From: Dryas octopetala
Lineage: Eukaryota; Streptophyta; Magnoliopsida; Rosales; Rosaceae
Reading direction: 5' to 3'
DNA: 64,000 nt
Assembly (NCBI GenBank): GCA_963921425.1
Contig: OY992832.1
Location: forward strand, 32,693,475-32,757,474
Numbering within the stretch: position 1 is the first letter of the stretch; each line of letters starts with the position of its first letter. The notes under the pieces were generated by a model. It had not been told where the DNA came from, made no database searches, and worked only from the letters and a program-made list of their open reading frames with translations. Shown one piece after another: positions 36,256-47,865 of the stretch. The position numbers and the translations under genes are program-made.

Positions 36256-36425
36256 GGAGGTCCGGTCCTCAAAGGGGAGGTTCGGACCTCAAGCCTAGGT
36301 CTCAAACACCAATCTTACTAAAGGTCTGGTCCTCAAGGGTGAGGTCCGGACCTCAAACCTAAATTTCTAAATCCAATCTTACTGGAGGTCTGGTCCTGAA
36401 GGGTGAGATCTGGACCTCAAGCCTA
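36256..36425 (+). repeat. 64-bp tandem repeat, about 2.7 copies
   Basis: AGGTCCGGTCCTCAA-type words start at 36258, 36322 and 36386 (64-base period). Each unit contains the inverted pair AGGTCYGGTCC ... GGTYCGGACCT, so each unit can form a hairpin. It lies in CACTA-2. Confidence 0.9.
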
Positions 36426-36796
36426 GCTTTGTATTCTAATTTCTTGTGAGATTGAATGCTGGATTAGAATGAAATTTTAAAGCTTGCATGATTATTCAAA
36501 TAATAAGTTGGGCACTAGGAAAATGTACCAAACATGGTTTAAGCACAGACTTTGTAGTGATGATCATATACAGAAATTTCAAAAAGATAAAAATATTCAC
36601 TTATCTGCAAATGAGAAACCCAACAATGAAAAAATGCATAGACCCAACAATATTTGGTCAAGATACAAAAAGTTAGTGGATTTTCTTTCTTTCAAAACTC
36701 TCTTACTTAACCAAATAAGTGAATATTTGTATCTTTTTGAAATTTCTCTGAAGTTTATTTAAATGTGACTTTGTGTGTGTTTGTGCTCTTTTACAG

Positions 36797-36960
36797 GGAC
36801 TTTGTTAGTTTTCTTAGAGCTTTGGAGTTGGGGCAGCTACTTAAAAAGGTATGGGGAGGAGGAAGGACAACACTTATTCCCAAGAAGATATCGATGTGTA
36901 AATATACAAAATTATCAAGAATTAGAATAGTGTTTTCAATTCTTCTATTTAGAGCTTGCA
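36797..36960 (+). pseudogene. Exon-like segment in CACTA-2 shared with CACTA-1
   Basis: After a TTTTACAG acceptor the sequence reads RDFVSFLRALELGQLLKK. At 36861-36896 it shares KDNTYSQEDID-coding sequence with 19591-19680 of CACTA-1. The family is unknown; it may be a remnant of the ancestral coding region of this CACTA family. Confidence 0.35.
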
Positions 36961-37277
36961 TATGACTTGCCTAATATTGATTTGCATTGCATTGGTATCT
37001 TATTAGTTTTGTTTTGATTGTAGTTGGCAGTAAGAAGCTGGCAGATATGGATGCATATGCTTGTGACTTAGGGGGGTCAAGTTGGAAGGAAGTAAATGTG
37101 TTATGTTAAACTAGGTTTTTTTTTTTTGTGCCTCTTCTTTTAAGCTAGTTTGACTGAATGTATTTTTTGTACAACTAATCACACTTATGGAACCTATCAT
37201 GTAATGTAATCTTACTTATATTTATGAAATATCTTTTGGTTTAATTCTGAGCATGAGTGTGCATTGGTATACTATAA

Positions 37278-37620
37278 CTAAGTGCTGTATTGTATTGGTT
37301 TTCAATAAAAACCAATGTACCAAAGCATTATATACATCAAAATCAAATTGAAATATTATCTTACACAATGGTTATATGGTTAAAACCAGTTGTACTAAGT
37401 GTCGTCCTACAATGGTTTTCAACAGAAACCGTTGTACCAAAGCATTATATACGTCAAAATCAAATTGAAATTATTATCTTGCACAATGTTTATATGGTTA
37501 AAACCGTTGTTTAAAGTGTCGTCCTACAACGGTTTTCAATAGAAACTGATGTACCAAAGCATTATATACATCAAAAGCAAATTGAAATTGTTATTTTACA
37601 CAACAGTTATTATACATAAA
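37278..37620 (+). repeat. CACTA-2 subterminal tandem repeats (about 118-bp period, three copies)
   Basis: GGTTTTCAAT(C)A(G)AAACC words recur near 37296, 37413 and 37529, each followed by ACCAAAGCATTATATAC. Such repeats near the ends are the usual transposase-binding regions of CACTA elements. The remaining terminal repeats lie beyond the solo LTR, at 40650-40900. Confidence 0.85.
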
Positions 37621-37685
37621 TCATTGTCTTAATTACTATTTCACCCCGTGTTTATACTTAAAACAGTTGTAAAATATATCATTAG

Positions 37686-40641
37686 TGACAGGACCGCCCC
37701 CGAATTTTCACCCTAAAACCCGAAGGGGTCCTGTGGGATCCAAAATCAAGAAAAATCCTACCAAAAATTCGGCAGAACCTCCCCTGAAAATGGACTAACC
37801 TAAAATTTCAAGACCTATTAAAACACTTCTAAAACATCAACCATCTCTACCACAACCAAAAAAGGTCTCAGACCCAACAATTTCAAATAAAACCTTCTTA
37901 GAATTTAAGTGTGGTTATCAGAGCCACTATTCTATTACAAGGAATTTTACAAAGCTAAAATGACGCCTACAGTGTCTGAGTAAGGATATGGATGTAACTG
38001 CCTCGACGTGATTGGCTCGACCTCCACCAAAACTACTACCTGGGGGGACAATTTAAGACAAAACAAAAAAAAATTGTGAGATAACTCAGTGAATGGACAA
38101 TTTAATGGAAAAGAAATCACAGGTTAAATATCTTTTCAGAAAAACCTTTTATAACAACGTTTAACTCTAAGACCTCACGTCACTCTTTGAAATCCTCCAG
38201 TTTTAAAACACAAAGTTTATTTAAACTTAAGAAATCCAATAAAATAAAATATAATTTATCAAGATAACAATTTTCTAAAATGAAAGAGTCATAAAAACAT
38301 TGTAACAGAAATCTTGATAAAACTCAAAAGGGAAAATCTCAAATAAACCCATATTTAATAACTCCTGAAAATAACAATTAAATCCCACCATGCTTATACC
38401 CTGAATAACCTGACCATACACCTGTGCGGAATTCTTGCATCGCACAGGCAGGCAATATCGTGGCCATACACACGCATGGAGTGAAATCCAACACGTGCAG
38501 GCAATATCCTGGCCATACACACGCGTGGAGAAAAATCTAACACGTGCAGGCAATCCTAGTCATACGTGCACGCAGAGCGGCCCCCAAAAGACGAAGCATC
38601 CCGACACATGGCCCAAAGCCTATATGTGTGCCGTGTTGGGTCCCAAAGACCTATTAAATCTGATAACTTGGAGGGTACTGCAAAGGTGGGTTGAAAACCA
38701 TCTTCCATAACCAAATCATAAAATCATTTTCTCATCGAAAGAAAATATTATTGAAACCTTCCTTCAAACCTTAAATCAATACGCCAAAGTGTATTATTTC
38801 AAATAAATTTAGTATACATAAAACCATTCACAATATCTCAATGCCAAGCAAAATAATTTCTTAAAAATAAAGAATCACAATGAGATTATCACACATTTCG
38901 CTATCAACTCAAGGCTTACTCAAAACTTTGAAATCGATTTATTTTCAATAAATTCTTGTATAAATCATATTTGAAATCGTATATCTCTCTCGACTCTTAA
39001 AACCAAATTAATTCATCCATCTCGTATGAAAAATCATTTAATAAGATTTAAAGTAAGAACATTAATCAAACTAACGGAAATGTAAACTTTGAAAATCATA
39101 ATCATTTATAACAAGTCCAATCCCAAAATATTCTAATTTAATCCATACTCAAATAAAACTCGGGATAAGCAATTAAATTCAACCATAAAGTAAACAAAAT
39201 GTTTTTAAAAAAAAGTCCACTCACAGAGATAGCCCTAGCTTCGATCCTCCGCCGGATCGTCACGAGCCACGGTCGTCTCGCCTATAAAATATACAACAAA
39301 ACCATAAATTAGTCTCGGTTCTACGATAAATAAAGAATGTGTAAGAAACGTACCTAACGTCCCACGACTTTCGTTCCTACGCGATGGTTTACGATCTACA
39401 CAAGTTGACCAACAACACTTCCACAATCGCCCTTAAAGTTTCCCGGCTCAGCCTAACCAAAAACATCCTAACCAAGATCATTAACCAACTCTAAAGTCGT
39501 CCTAAAATAAACCTACAGTAGCAAAAAGGTAGTAAGGGTTCGAAGTCACCGCGTGTGCCGCTCGAGGTGACTGTTTCCAGTCCAAATTCAACCAATTAAA
39601 TTTAATTTCAACCAAACCCACTAATTTTCTCAGTCCTAGACAACTATTGAGTCTCCTAGGGACGAAATTTGTCCTAGACAACACCATAATAGCCCCCAAA
39701 TCCGAAAATTACAGAAAACCTGAAATGGCCTCAAATTCTCAAATTTTGAAGTTTCAAAATTTCAAGGAGCTACAAAACCAGAAGAAATGAAAGCCCAAAG
39801 AAAGAGGAACGAAACCCACCTAGGATGGAGGTGATTGGCGCCGAAAAACTGGTTGGAGAAGGGAAGAGAAGCCAGTGGTCAGGACTGCCTTTTCCGAGCT
39901 GGATTCGAGCGCAGAGTTGGCTGGGCTGGCTGGAGGAGGCCCAAGCTGAGCTGGTCGGCGTCGGGGGAAGCTCGCCGGAGGTTGGCGACTGCGAGAGGAG
40001 GCCGGCGTTAATGGCCGGTGCTACGCACAGAGAGGATGCAGAGAGAGAGAACACGGGGAGAGAGAGTAGGCTGGGGGGGTGGTCGGCGCCTGGGGGGTGT
40101 TCGCCGGAGCCAGAGGCTGGTAGGGGTGGCCGGTGATGGTGAGGGGTGGTGGCTGGGTGATGGCGAAAGGGAGGGGTGCGGGGAAGAGAAGACAGAGAGA
40201 GGGTGCGGGGAGAGAGAAATAAAGGGAGAGGGAGAGAATGTTCTAGAGAGAGAAAGAAACCCCTTAAACAAAAATCTAATTTTGAATTTTTAAAACCCAA
40301 TTTGTCAATTTTACAAAATTGCCCCTCGCTTCAAACGTCCATATCTCTCAAACCGTAACTCGGATCGACGCGTGCTACATGTCTATGAAATCGTGGGCTC
40401 GAAACCTATCCAACGGACCCAAAGTCAAAATCGAAAGCCCATTTATTTTAAAAGTCAACTTTGGGTCAAGCCCAAATTAAAACAAAAATAAATAAATAAA
40501 AAAATTTAAATCAAAACCCTTTTTATTTTCCAAATAAATCTCAAATCTTTAAAATACAATTCAACATCCTTTAAAAACCTCTTAAAACCATAATTAAATA
40601 AAAATTTAAATTTCTAGTGGAATTTGGGTCGGGTCGTTACA
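37686..40641 (-). mobile_element. Solo LTR of the same Gypsy family, inverted (2956 bp)
   Basis: The minus strand starts TGTAACGACCCGACCC at 40641 and ends GGTCCTGTCA at 37686. The target duplication ATTAG lies at 37681-37685 and 40642-40646. It differs clearly from the plus-strand copy at 26358-28991 and carries its own 49-bp repeat array (about 38451-38580). The C/T-rich 39.8-40.3 kb part gives spurious long open frames. Confidence 0.87.
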
Positions 40642-40928
40642 ATTAGGGTATAGAAACCGTTGTCTCGACTATTAGTACACATCGGTCTTTAAATAAAAAT
40701 CATGTCTAGATAAATACGCAACAACAGTATCTCCTAAATCATTGGTTTTTGAGGGTGTATATACAACGGTTTTAAATTAAAACCATTGTATTAATGTTTA
40801 CAAGACAACGGATATTACCCGTTGTCTATAGGTACCCCAATAGACGTTGGTCGATTAGACGACGGTATTTTGGCAACTTACACAATGGATAAAATCTGTT
40901 GTATATTACGTTTCTTGTAGTAGTGTTA

Positions 40929-41318
40929 TATCCCTCTGTACTTAAGGTATAAACTGTTCATGGTCGTATGATTGATATATTGACAATATCAAATCTGGTA
41001 AGAATAGCATGATCTATCTCTGATTAGCGTCTACCAGACTCAGGGACTAGCATACTCAAGGACCTTTTTTACAGTGGCAAATTTAACAAACATAGAGACA
41101 AATGGTCAGAGTAGAAAAATACAAGGACCGTGTTTATCAAAATAATAATATGCTAAGATAATGTTTCCCTGTTTTTGAATTGAAGTTAAAATAAAAGAAA
41201 CAGAGAAAGATAAGTTAAGGGAAACTTACTAAATATTATTACTTGATTGCTTGAATACAAATATGATTTTCAGAGAGAATGAAACTGAAATAAACTTGAA
41301 AACTAAGAGAGAAAGCTA
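40929..41318. other. Unassigned spacer between CACTA-2 and the split LTR
   Basis: No gene is seen. It continues the flank interrupted by CACTA-2 (left part near 25.2-25.46 kb) and may be part of an old Copia LTR, but I could not fix both ends. Confidence 0.3.
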
Positions 41319-41836
41319 GCACGTGATATAACCATCATTTTATACATTTTAATACCCTTATGTTTGGATATTTGTTATGTTCTTGAGTGATTTTAGTTCG
41401 TTTTATGTGGGACCTAGGAGAATCACGTGACTTAATTATAAGGTGAGTTGGGCCGGAGCATGATAGGGCAAATGAATTTTGCCTTAGCTAGAACTTTGAA
41501 GGTGGGCCAAAGCCGAGTGTGATTTAATAGACAAGATACCAAGCTCAAAGCGGATTCCAACAATTGTCACATGGTGAATTGGGATCACGTTCCTATTATC
41601 TAGAAACGTGAGAATGAGTTTACCTATAATCACCCCCACTCAAGGAATACTTGATCCATGCAGGACGTGGAGATCAGGGTGAGATAGTGGGAGGATTGCT
41701 TGAGGAGCAAGGTCCGGGTGACCTATAAATAGCCCTATGGATGAATAATTAAGGTACGCAATCATTCCAACTTACACTTGCAATTAGAATTGGATAAACA
41801 CTTACTTTGACATCAGAGTGTCTTTTGCAGGTGACA

Positions 41837-41851
41837 CCCCCCCCCCCCCCC
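41837..41851 (+). repeat. Poly-C tract
   Basis: A run of about 14 cytosines inside the Gypsy-style LTR. Confidence 0.9.
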
Positions 41852-43630
41852 AATTTTTCAATTAAAGGCTTATCGATTGAAGTCATCAAGCTCCAGGTCA
41901 AGTTCTTCAACCATTCATTTTATTGTTGGTTAACTGTTTCTTTCCGAGAATTTTAGCTCCAACATTTTACTTTAGTTTTGTATTTTTTATAGGTATGAAG
42001 AGCAAAGAAAAGGAATTAATGCAAAAGGGCAATTTTTGGATGAAAAGACACTTTACTATCAAAGGAGCAAAAAATTCATGTGTAGATCAACCAACTTCTC
42101 TGATTAATCTGTACTCCCTTAGAAAAAACTGGATGATGAACCTTATACTGATGGAAAGATATGGATGTTAGCTTTCTGAGGAATTTTATGGTTCGTGATT
42201 TGCATTTTGATAGGAAAAGTTATGGCTATATGAGTGCAGACAGTTCAAGAAGGTGGTTTTGCTTGCAAATTGACAAGGTTTTATTTCAGGATTTCAAACT
42301 TGGAGTCCAAATCATGCCCAAGTGAACACAAAAAGTGTCTAGAAGATTTTGGGCTACTTACCAAATAAGAAAATGATTCGTTCCTTATTTAAAGGGATCG
42401 AGGAGATCATCACCTAAAAAGGGGAGTTTTTGGAGGACCATCTTTCTAGAGTGCAAGAAGCCGTTAAGAGAGGCTAGATTAAGTCATCCATCCTTCGTCA
42501 TCGTCCATAAATTTTTAATGTTTTCTAGATTTTTAATTATGTTTTCTTTGAACATGAGGAACTAAACTTTGTTTCTAGGGCTAGGATGATGCCCTAGCAT
42601 GATGGTTTATGGTTTTAATAATGTTTGATGGATTTTTAGTTTCTTATAGATGAATGCTTAATCACTGTTTTAGTTGTTGCTATTTGTTAAGTTCTTCAAC
42701 TGCACACCTTAGGGCTTTGCATCTAGTAAATTTGAAGTCGAATTTGAGGTTAGGCAATATAATTTGAATTAATTAGTTTCTTGTGATTGAGTGTGGTAAA
42801 TTGCATTGTTGCTTGAGAGATAATAATGATTTGTTTGGTTCTCTTGTTTTCTAGAGCATAATAGGATATATGACTAAGAGGAATATATGTTAAATTTGTG
42901 CCTAAGAGGGATAAACTGCATGATAGGATATATGACCTTTGCCTGAGAATGAAAGAATCATGCATATCACTTAAGGAAAACTATGGTCTAAGTGTTTGAA
43001 AGGAACTTAGATACGAGAATTATCATCTAAAGAATCAAAATATATAATATGTAGAATATATTAAAACCTAAACTGGATTGCTTGTGGTTGATTCCAAATC
43101 CCTAGTTCTCTCCAATTGATTGTTAAATCATAACCTTATATCTTCATTAGTTCACCTATTGTTTCTGATCATTGTCTTAAATTGTTTCAATTAGTTCATA
43201 ACTGCATTTTCGTTTTTAAATTGCTTCTCATTATAAATCATCACAATACTCTTCTCAAAGTTGTTTTTAATTTTCAAGTTGTGTTTATTGTTTATTTATT
43301 TTAGTTAGATCTAAATACACTACTAGGAAATACCCCAATAGATATCACTAAAAATATATCAATTTTAAAAAAATCGATATTGTCAAATTTTTTTTATATT
43401 AGTTGGATTTTTAGTTTTCTAAAAATGATGTCTAAACACATTTATATATCACTAAGTTTACAAATTCGATATCTAAATTTTTGGGTAGAAATTAAAATTC
43501 TATAATAACCGATATCTAAATTTAATTGTTTCAGCTAACAATCAAATATACAAATTTTTGTGACAACTTAAATGTTTTGACTTAAGTTAGACCCGATACT
43601 CCCCCCTCTCAAACACTCCCTCTCACCCTG

Positions 43631-43699
<69 letters not shown>
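43631..43699 (+). repeat. CT microsatellite
   Basis: About 34 CT units in a leader-like position about 330 bases before the ATG at 44028. Confidence 0.95.
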
Positions 43700-43703
<4 letters not shown>

Positions 43704-44027
43704 CCACAGCCCTCGTCGTTGCTGTGATTTTGCTTCAAATTCCCCCAGACCAGAATCCATGAGGTCTCTACCTCATCGATCCTGCTTCTCAAAAATTCCT
43801 AAAGGCTTGACAACTCTTCACTCGCAGACACATTCACTCAGACTCCATCAGACCAAACTCAGCTCCTTCTCTCTCACCCTCGCTCACTGAGACCAAACTC
43901 AGATCGACCAAACTCTCCTTCGATCTCTCTATCTCTGTGTCTCTCTCTTTTCTCTTCCTCCTAAACACGATTCACTCATCCAAAATTGTAAAACCCCCAA
44001 ATTCTAGGGTTTCACTTTCTCTCTCTG

Positions 44028-45601
44028 ATGGAAGGCAACGACGAGACCTCGGGACCAATGATCGACGACGAGATCTATCACCCATCGTCTAGCTTTTTGT
44101 GTAACACCCATCCAACTCCGACTCTGTTCTCCGAGAGCTCTCTCAGGTACTCTCTCTCGCTCTTGCTTTTTGTGTTTTTTATTCACCTTGTTTGCTTGCT
44201 ATACTCTTCCTTCGGAAGCCTGGTTTTCTCTATTTTTTTTGGGAATTTTGGTTGAATTTAGACAAATTTTCTCTACTATTAGTTTCTGAAAAATTTTATT
44301 TATTTTTTGGTTGCAGGTGGTTTCGGCTCTCTCTTTCTCTGCTATCTTTCCCTTTCTGAGCTCTCACATGCTTTCTGTATTTCTCTCTCTCTTTGTCTGT
44401 GAATTTGAGTTTTCATAATTTACCATGATGAATTTCGATTTGGCTTAAAGACTCTGTTTGGTCGGGCTTTTGATTAGTTTGATTTGGTGTGAGTTTTATT
44501 GTGAAATGTTTGGGTAATTTGTATGTTTCAATTTGGAGTTTTATATTTGCTTGCAAGGTAACATCTGTCTCTTTCTGCTAGGATTTTATTAATTTTGTTT
44601 TCTGTTTTGGTTAATTTAATTTAATTTTCTGTTTTGAGGAAGTTCACATGTGGTTTACTGGAAAATGATTCAGACTTATCCAGGGCATAGGTTGGATGGA
44701 AGTTCCTTCATGCTATAAGGATAGTTTGTGGCATCTATTTTGGCATACAAGAGTACAGCTGCCTCTATATTTATATCTATTTGTATCTATTTAGGTTTTT
44801 TTTTTTTGTATTGAATATCTTATTTCTTTCTCTCGCACTTCCCTCTAATTTTATTCTTTGGTTCCTTAGGTGAGCAGATGTCTGGTGTCTTATGTGGTCC
44901 TAGGCTAAGAGATCAATTTCAAGGATTCATTCTAAAGGATGGCTTAACAAGGTACCGGCCTATATATATATATATCACTGTATGTGTGTGTGTGTGTGTA
45001 CTTCAAGGTCGGCGATGATCCAATTTCCTTGTGCATTCACACCGTGTATATTTGAATATTCTAATAAAAGTTATTTATTTCTTTGGTTGGATTAATATTG
45101 TTCTGTATTTGGGATTTTTTTTCTTAAAATGGAATAGATTTGGCATCCAATATATCAATTATTATTCTAAATTCACATATTTTAAAATCAACTTCATAGC
45201 TTAACATTGTTTTGGGAGTATTTAGGATAATATTTATTTAACAAAAGTTCTAGACATTTAGCCAATGTTGAAAAAGGAGAAAAAAAAAAAAACAGGTGGC
45301 AGGGTGGGATGTGGTGAGGATGAGGGCATAACCATATTCTTCACAGGGCAGGGACAGGAAATGCGATTCACGATCCTGATTAACTCTTTGCTGATCCCTA
45401 AGAATTGTTTCCATTAGATCTATTTTACTTCCTTGAACCATGATTTGCTTAATGCTTTCGTGTTAGAGGTATGCTTATCTTTTTTAATGGCTTTGTGCAG
45501 GCAACAATAATGATAAGTGGCTTATTCCACTGTCTTGGAAGACTGTGTATGGACCACTCCCAGATATGTCTCTCTTTTAGGCAGGATTCCTCTGATCTGA
45601 G
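44028..45601 (+). pseudogene. Unidentified captured gene start in CACTA-4 (exon-like segments)
   Basis: After a C/T-rich, leader-like stretch, an open segment at 44028-44146 reads MEGNDETSGPMIDDEIYHPS and ends at a CAG/GTAC donor. Two further segments have acceptor and donor consensus: about 44869-44951, and 45501-45601 with NNNDKWLIPLSWKTVYG in one frame. I could not show that they join in one frame, and I do not recognise the family. The layout suggests the 5' end of a host gene picked up by the transposon. Confidence 0.35.
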
Positions 45602-45879
45602 GTATGATCTGCAAGGATGGAGTACCTCCTATTTCAGCTTCTTACCCTGACCTTTTTGTTTTCTTCAAGCTCCTTCTAATGATCTTTTTTTTTTTTTGGC
45701 CTTAAGTTCCTTCAAAAGTTTAGTTTGGAAAGGGAATATGTATCAGCAGAATTGATTGGGATGAGAAATTGAATATGTACATTCTTCAGATACATATGAA
45801 AACATAAAATATTCTATCCGGCTGTGGCTTTCCCATCCTTTTCAGCATTGTCAATATCCTTTACTTCTTGTGTTGAATA

Positions 45880-47536
45880 TGAAAGTTTAATTTAGGTGAT
45901 CTATTCACTCAATTAACTTGATTAATTTCACTTTCAGTGATCGGACCCCAATTTTTGGTTTATGTGATCACTCACGAACTAGTCAACCAAACACAACTCA
46001 GACGGTCCAGTAACAAAAATATGAAACTCCACATTGACTTCTAAAAACCAAAACTCACTTCAGTAAACAACACAAATCAAACACACCAAGGATCAAGTGA
46101 CATCCTATACACTCAGAGGACCCATCACAGTAGGCATCCCAGCGTTATCCACAACTACAGTGGTGTGTGATTAGCTAGACAATTATATAAGGCATATATC
46201 AATTTCAAGCATATAGCTACAGTACAGATTTGTGTTTAAACGTTGAGTGAGACAGTGAACATAACAACACAAACCAGAAAGACAGATGCACACAAGATGT
46301 TCACCCAGAAAAACCACAAAGGGTAAAAACTGGGGGTCTATCCAGCTGACCAGGCAATCCACTAAATCAGAAGTTCAATACATAAGAGGGCACTCAGCAC
46401 ACAAGCTCAATCACTAAGTCCTAGACTAAGTGGCAGCTTTCTTACCCCTTTGTGCAACTTCCATTAGCAAGGCAATCGGTCATTCATGAAGAAGGCAGCT
46501 CCACTCCAAGCTCATCAACCCATGGCACCAATTCGCACCATGCTCAGTGGTTTCATCAATGCATGAACATGATATGCAAATGTAGGATTCACAAACAAAG
46601 ATCAACCTTCTCAAGCTATCGGCATGAAAAGATCAATATTGAATCCTTCAACTTAAATCTAAAATGAATGTGTTTGAAGAATGTATGAAGACATTTAAGC
46701 ACTCAAACCCATATAGAATTTTAGATTTAACAAAAACAAGTTCAGAAAATCTCTTTGTGATTTTTCAAGAATTGAAAACCATTTTCTGAAAATAATGAAG
46801 ATGAGCACTTCACATGGAAAATACCCAGACGTGAAAACCAAAGAATACACGCTCAAAAAATTACTCATCAACCTACCCAAAAGATCTGAACAGCCAGCCA
46901 CTTATGCCCGTACACACCCACGCAAAATTCATGTTCGCCCAAGCCACGTGGAAGCCAATCAATGGCTGTCCACAAGAGACGGATGAGGGGCATATTCTCT
47001 TTGTCCTAGAGGGGTATCCTAGTATTACTAAGGATAGGAATAAGGAGCTGTAAAAAGGAATTTTTACTTTAAAAATCAGAAATGAGGAAGATGATGAATA
47101 GTGCTGATGTGTGAAGGTGTGTGCGTGAATGGAAAAGATGCAATCAGATCTGATTGCTACAGTAGGGGAACCAAGTCATGTGCAATGCACATGCATGTCT
47201 AGTACTAAACAGAACATGGGCTTTCAAAGAATTGGGCTTAAAAAGCAAAACCCGAAATGGACCCACTGTTGTGACTGTGACTTAAGTAAGAGCCACTGTA
47301 CGTGAAAAACAGTGTTCTTTATGATCAGTGAATGACTAGTCAAATAGACAAAAATCTGTTAATTTCATGAAATGAATGAAGTGCAGTATACCTTGTGTCT
47401 TTGTTCATTTCTGACTTCTTCAATGCAGCAGAACTTGTCCTAAATCTAGCCTAGAGCTTGTGAGTGATTAAATACAAATTAATACAATTGTTTTGACAAG
47501 GAACCTAGCCAATATAACAAATCCTAGAAACTAACA
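45880..47536 (-). repeat. 3' LTR of the SIRE-type element
   Basis: 1657 bp; on the plus strand it runs from TGAAAGTTTAATTTAGG to GAAACTAACA. Near-identical to 55513-57168. Confidence 0.95.
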
Positions 47537-47550
47537 ATCTCCCCCTTTGG
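47537..47550 (-). other. Polypurine tract of the SIRE-type element
   Basis: The minus strand reads CCAAAGGGGGAGAT directly before the 3' LTR, the usual start site for second-strand synthesis. Confidence 0.85.
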
Positions 47551-47865
47551 CTTTCCTTGACAAAATATTAACCCATTCATCTCACAAGACTCTCAACACT
47601 CAGCCCAACACTTGTTATAATGTACCTGCAAGAAGAAAAGCTTGCACAACACAAAGTATGATGGTATGCAGTTTAAACGCAGCAAGCAATGGAGATTTAA
47701 CAACCAATACATTCTCCTCCTTTTTGTCATGGAAAGACAAAAGGTCATACAAAAAAGAAAAATTCAGTTCAAAAGCATAGAAAATTGAAGAGATATTCAA
47801 GAAAAATACATGCCGAAAGAGAAAAATGCCATAGAATTCTAACTCCCCCTAAATTCTAACTCCCC

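Larger units (their letters stand above)
25460..40925. mobile_element. CACTA-2, En/Spm-type transposon with nested insertions (15.5 kb)
   Basis: The ends are CACTACTACAA and TTGTAGTAGTG, with target duplication TTA at 25457-25459 and 40926-40928. Subterminal CAACGG-type repeats and the first 250 bp link it to CACTA-1. Inside lie two solo Gypsy LTRs (26358-28991 and 37686-40641) and CACTA-3 (29191-33954), leaving about 5.1 kb of its own. That remainder holds a WRAP53-like fragment (34026-34304), a 64-bp tandem repeat, subterminal repeats and unassigned AT-rich sequence at 34.6-36.2 kb. No transposase is recognised. The open frame at 25643-26161 is C/T-repeat-influenced and unassigned. Confidence 0.92.

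Noticed and set aside
39770-40300. Ser/Pro/Leu-rich open frames on both strands
   Set aside because: They correspond to the same C/T-rich part of the inverted solo LTR; composition effect only.
25267-41075. Copia LTR split by CACTA-2 (TGTTGGAATATG start, TACAGTGG-like end)
   Set aside because: The resemblance is limited to short words; no second LTR, target duplication or convincing primer site was found.
41923-42171. 82-codon open frame MLVNCFFPRILAPTFY...
   Set aside because: It sits within the Gypsy-style LTR and has no recognisable domain.
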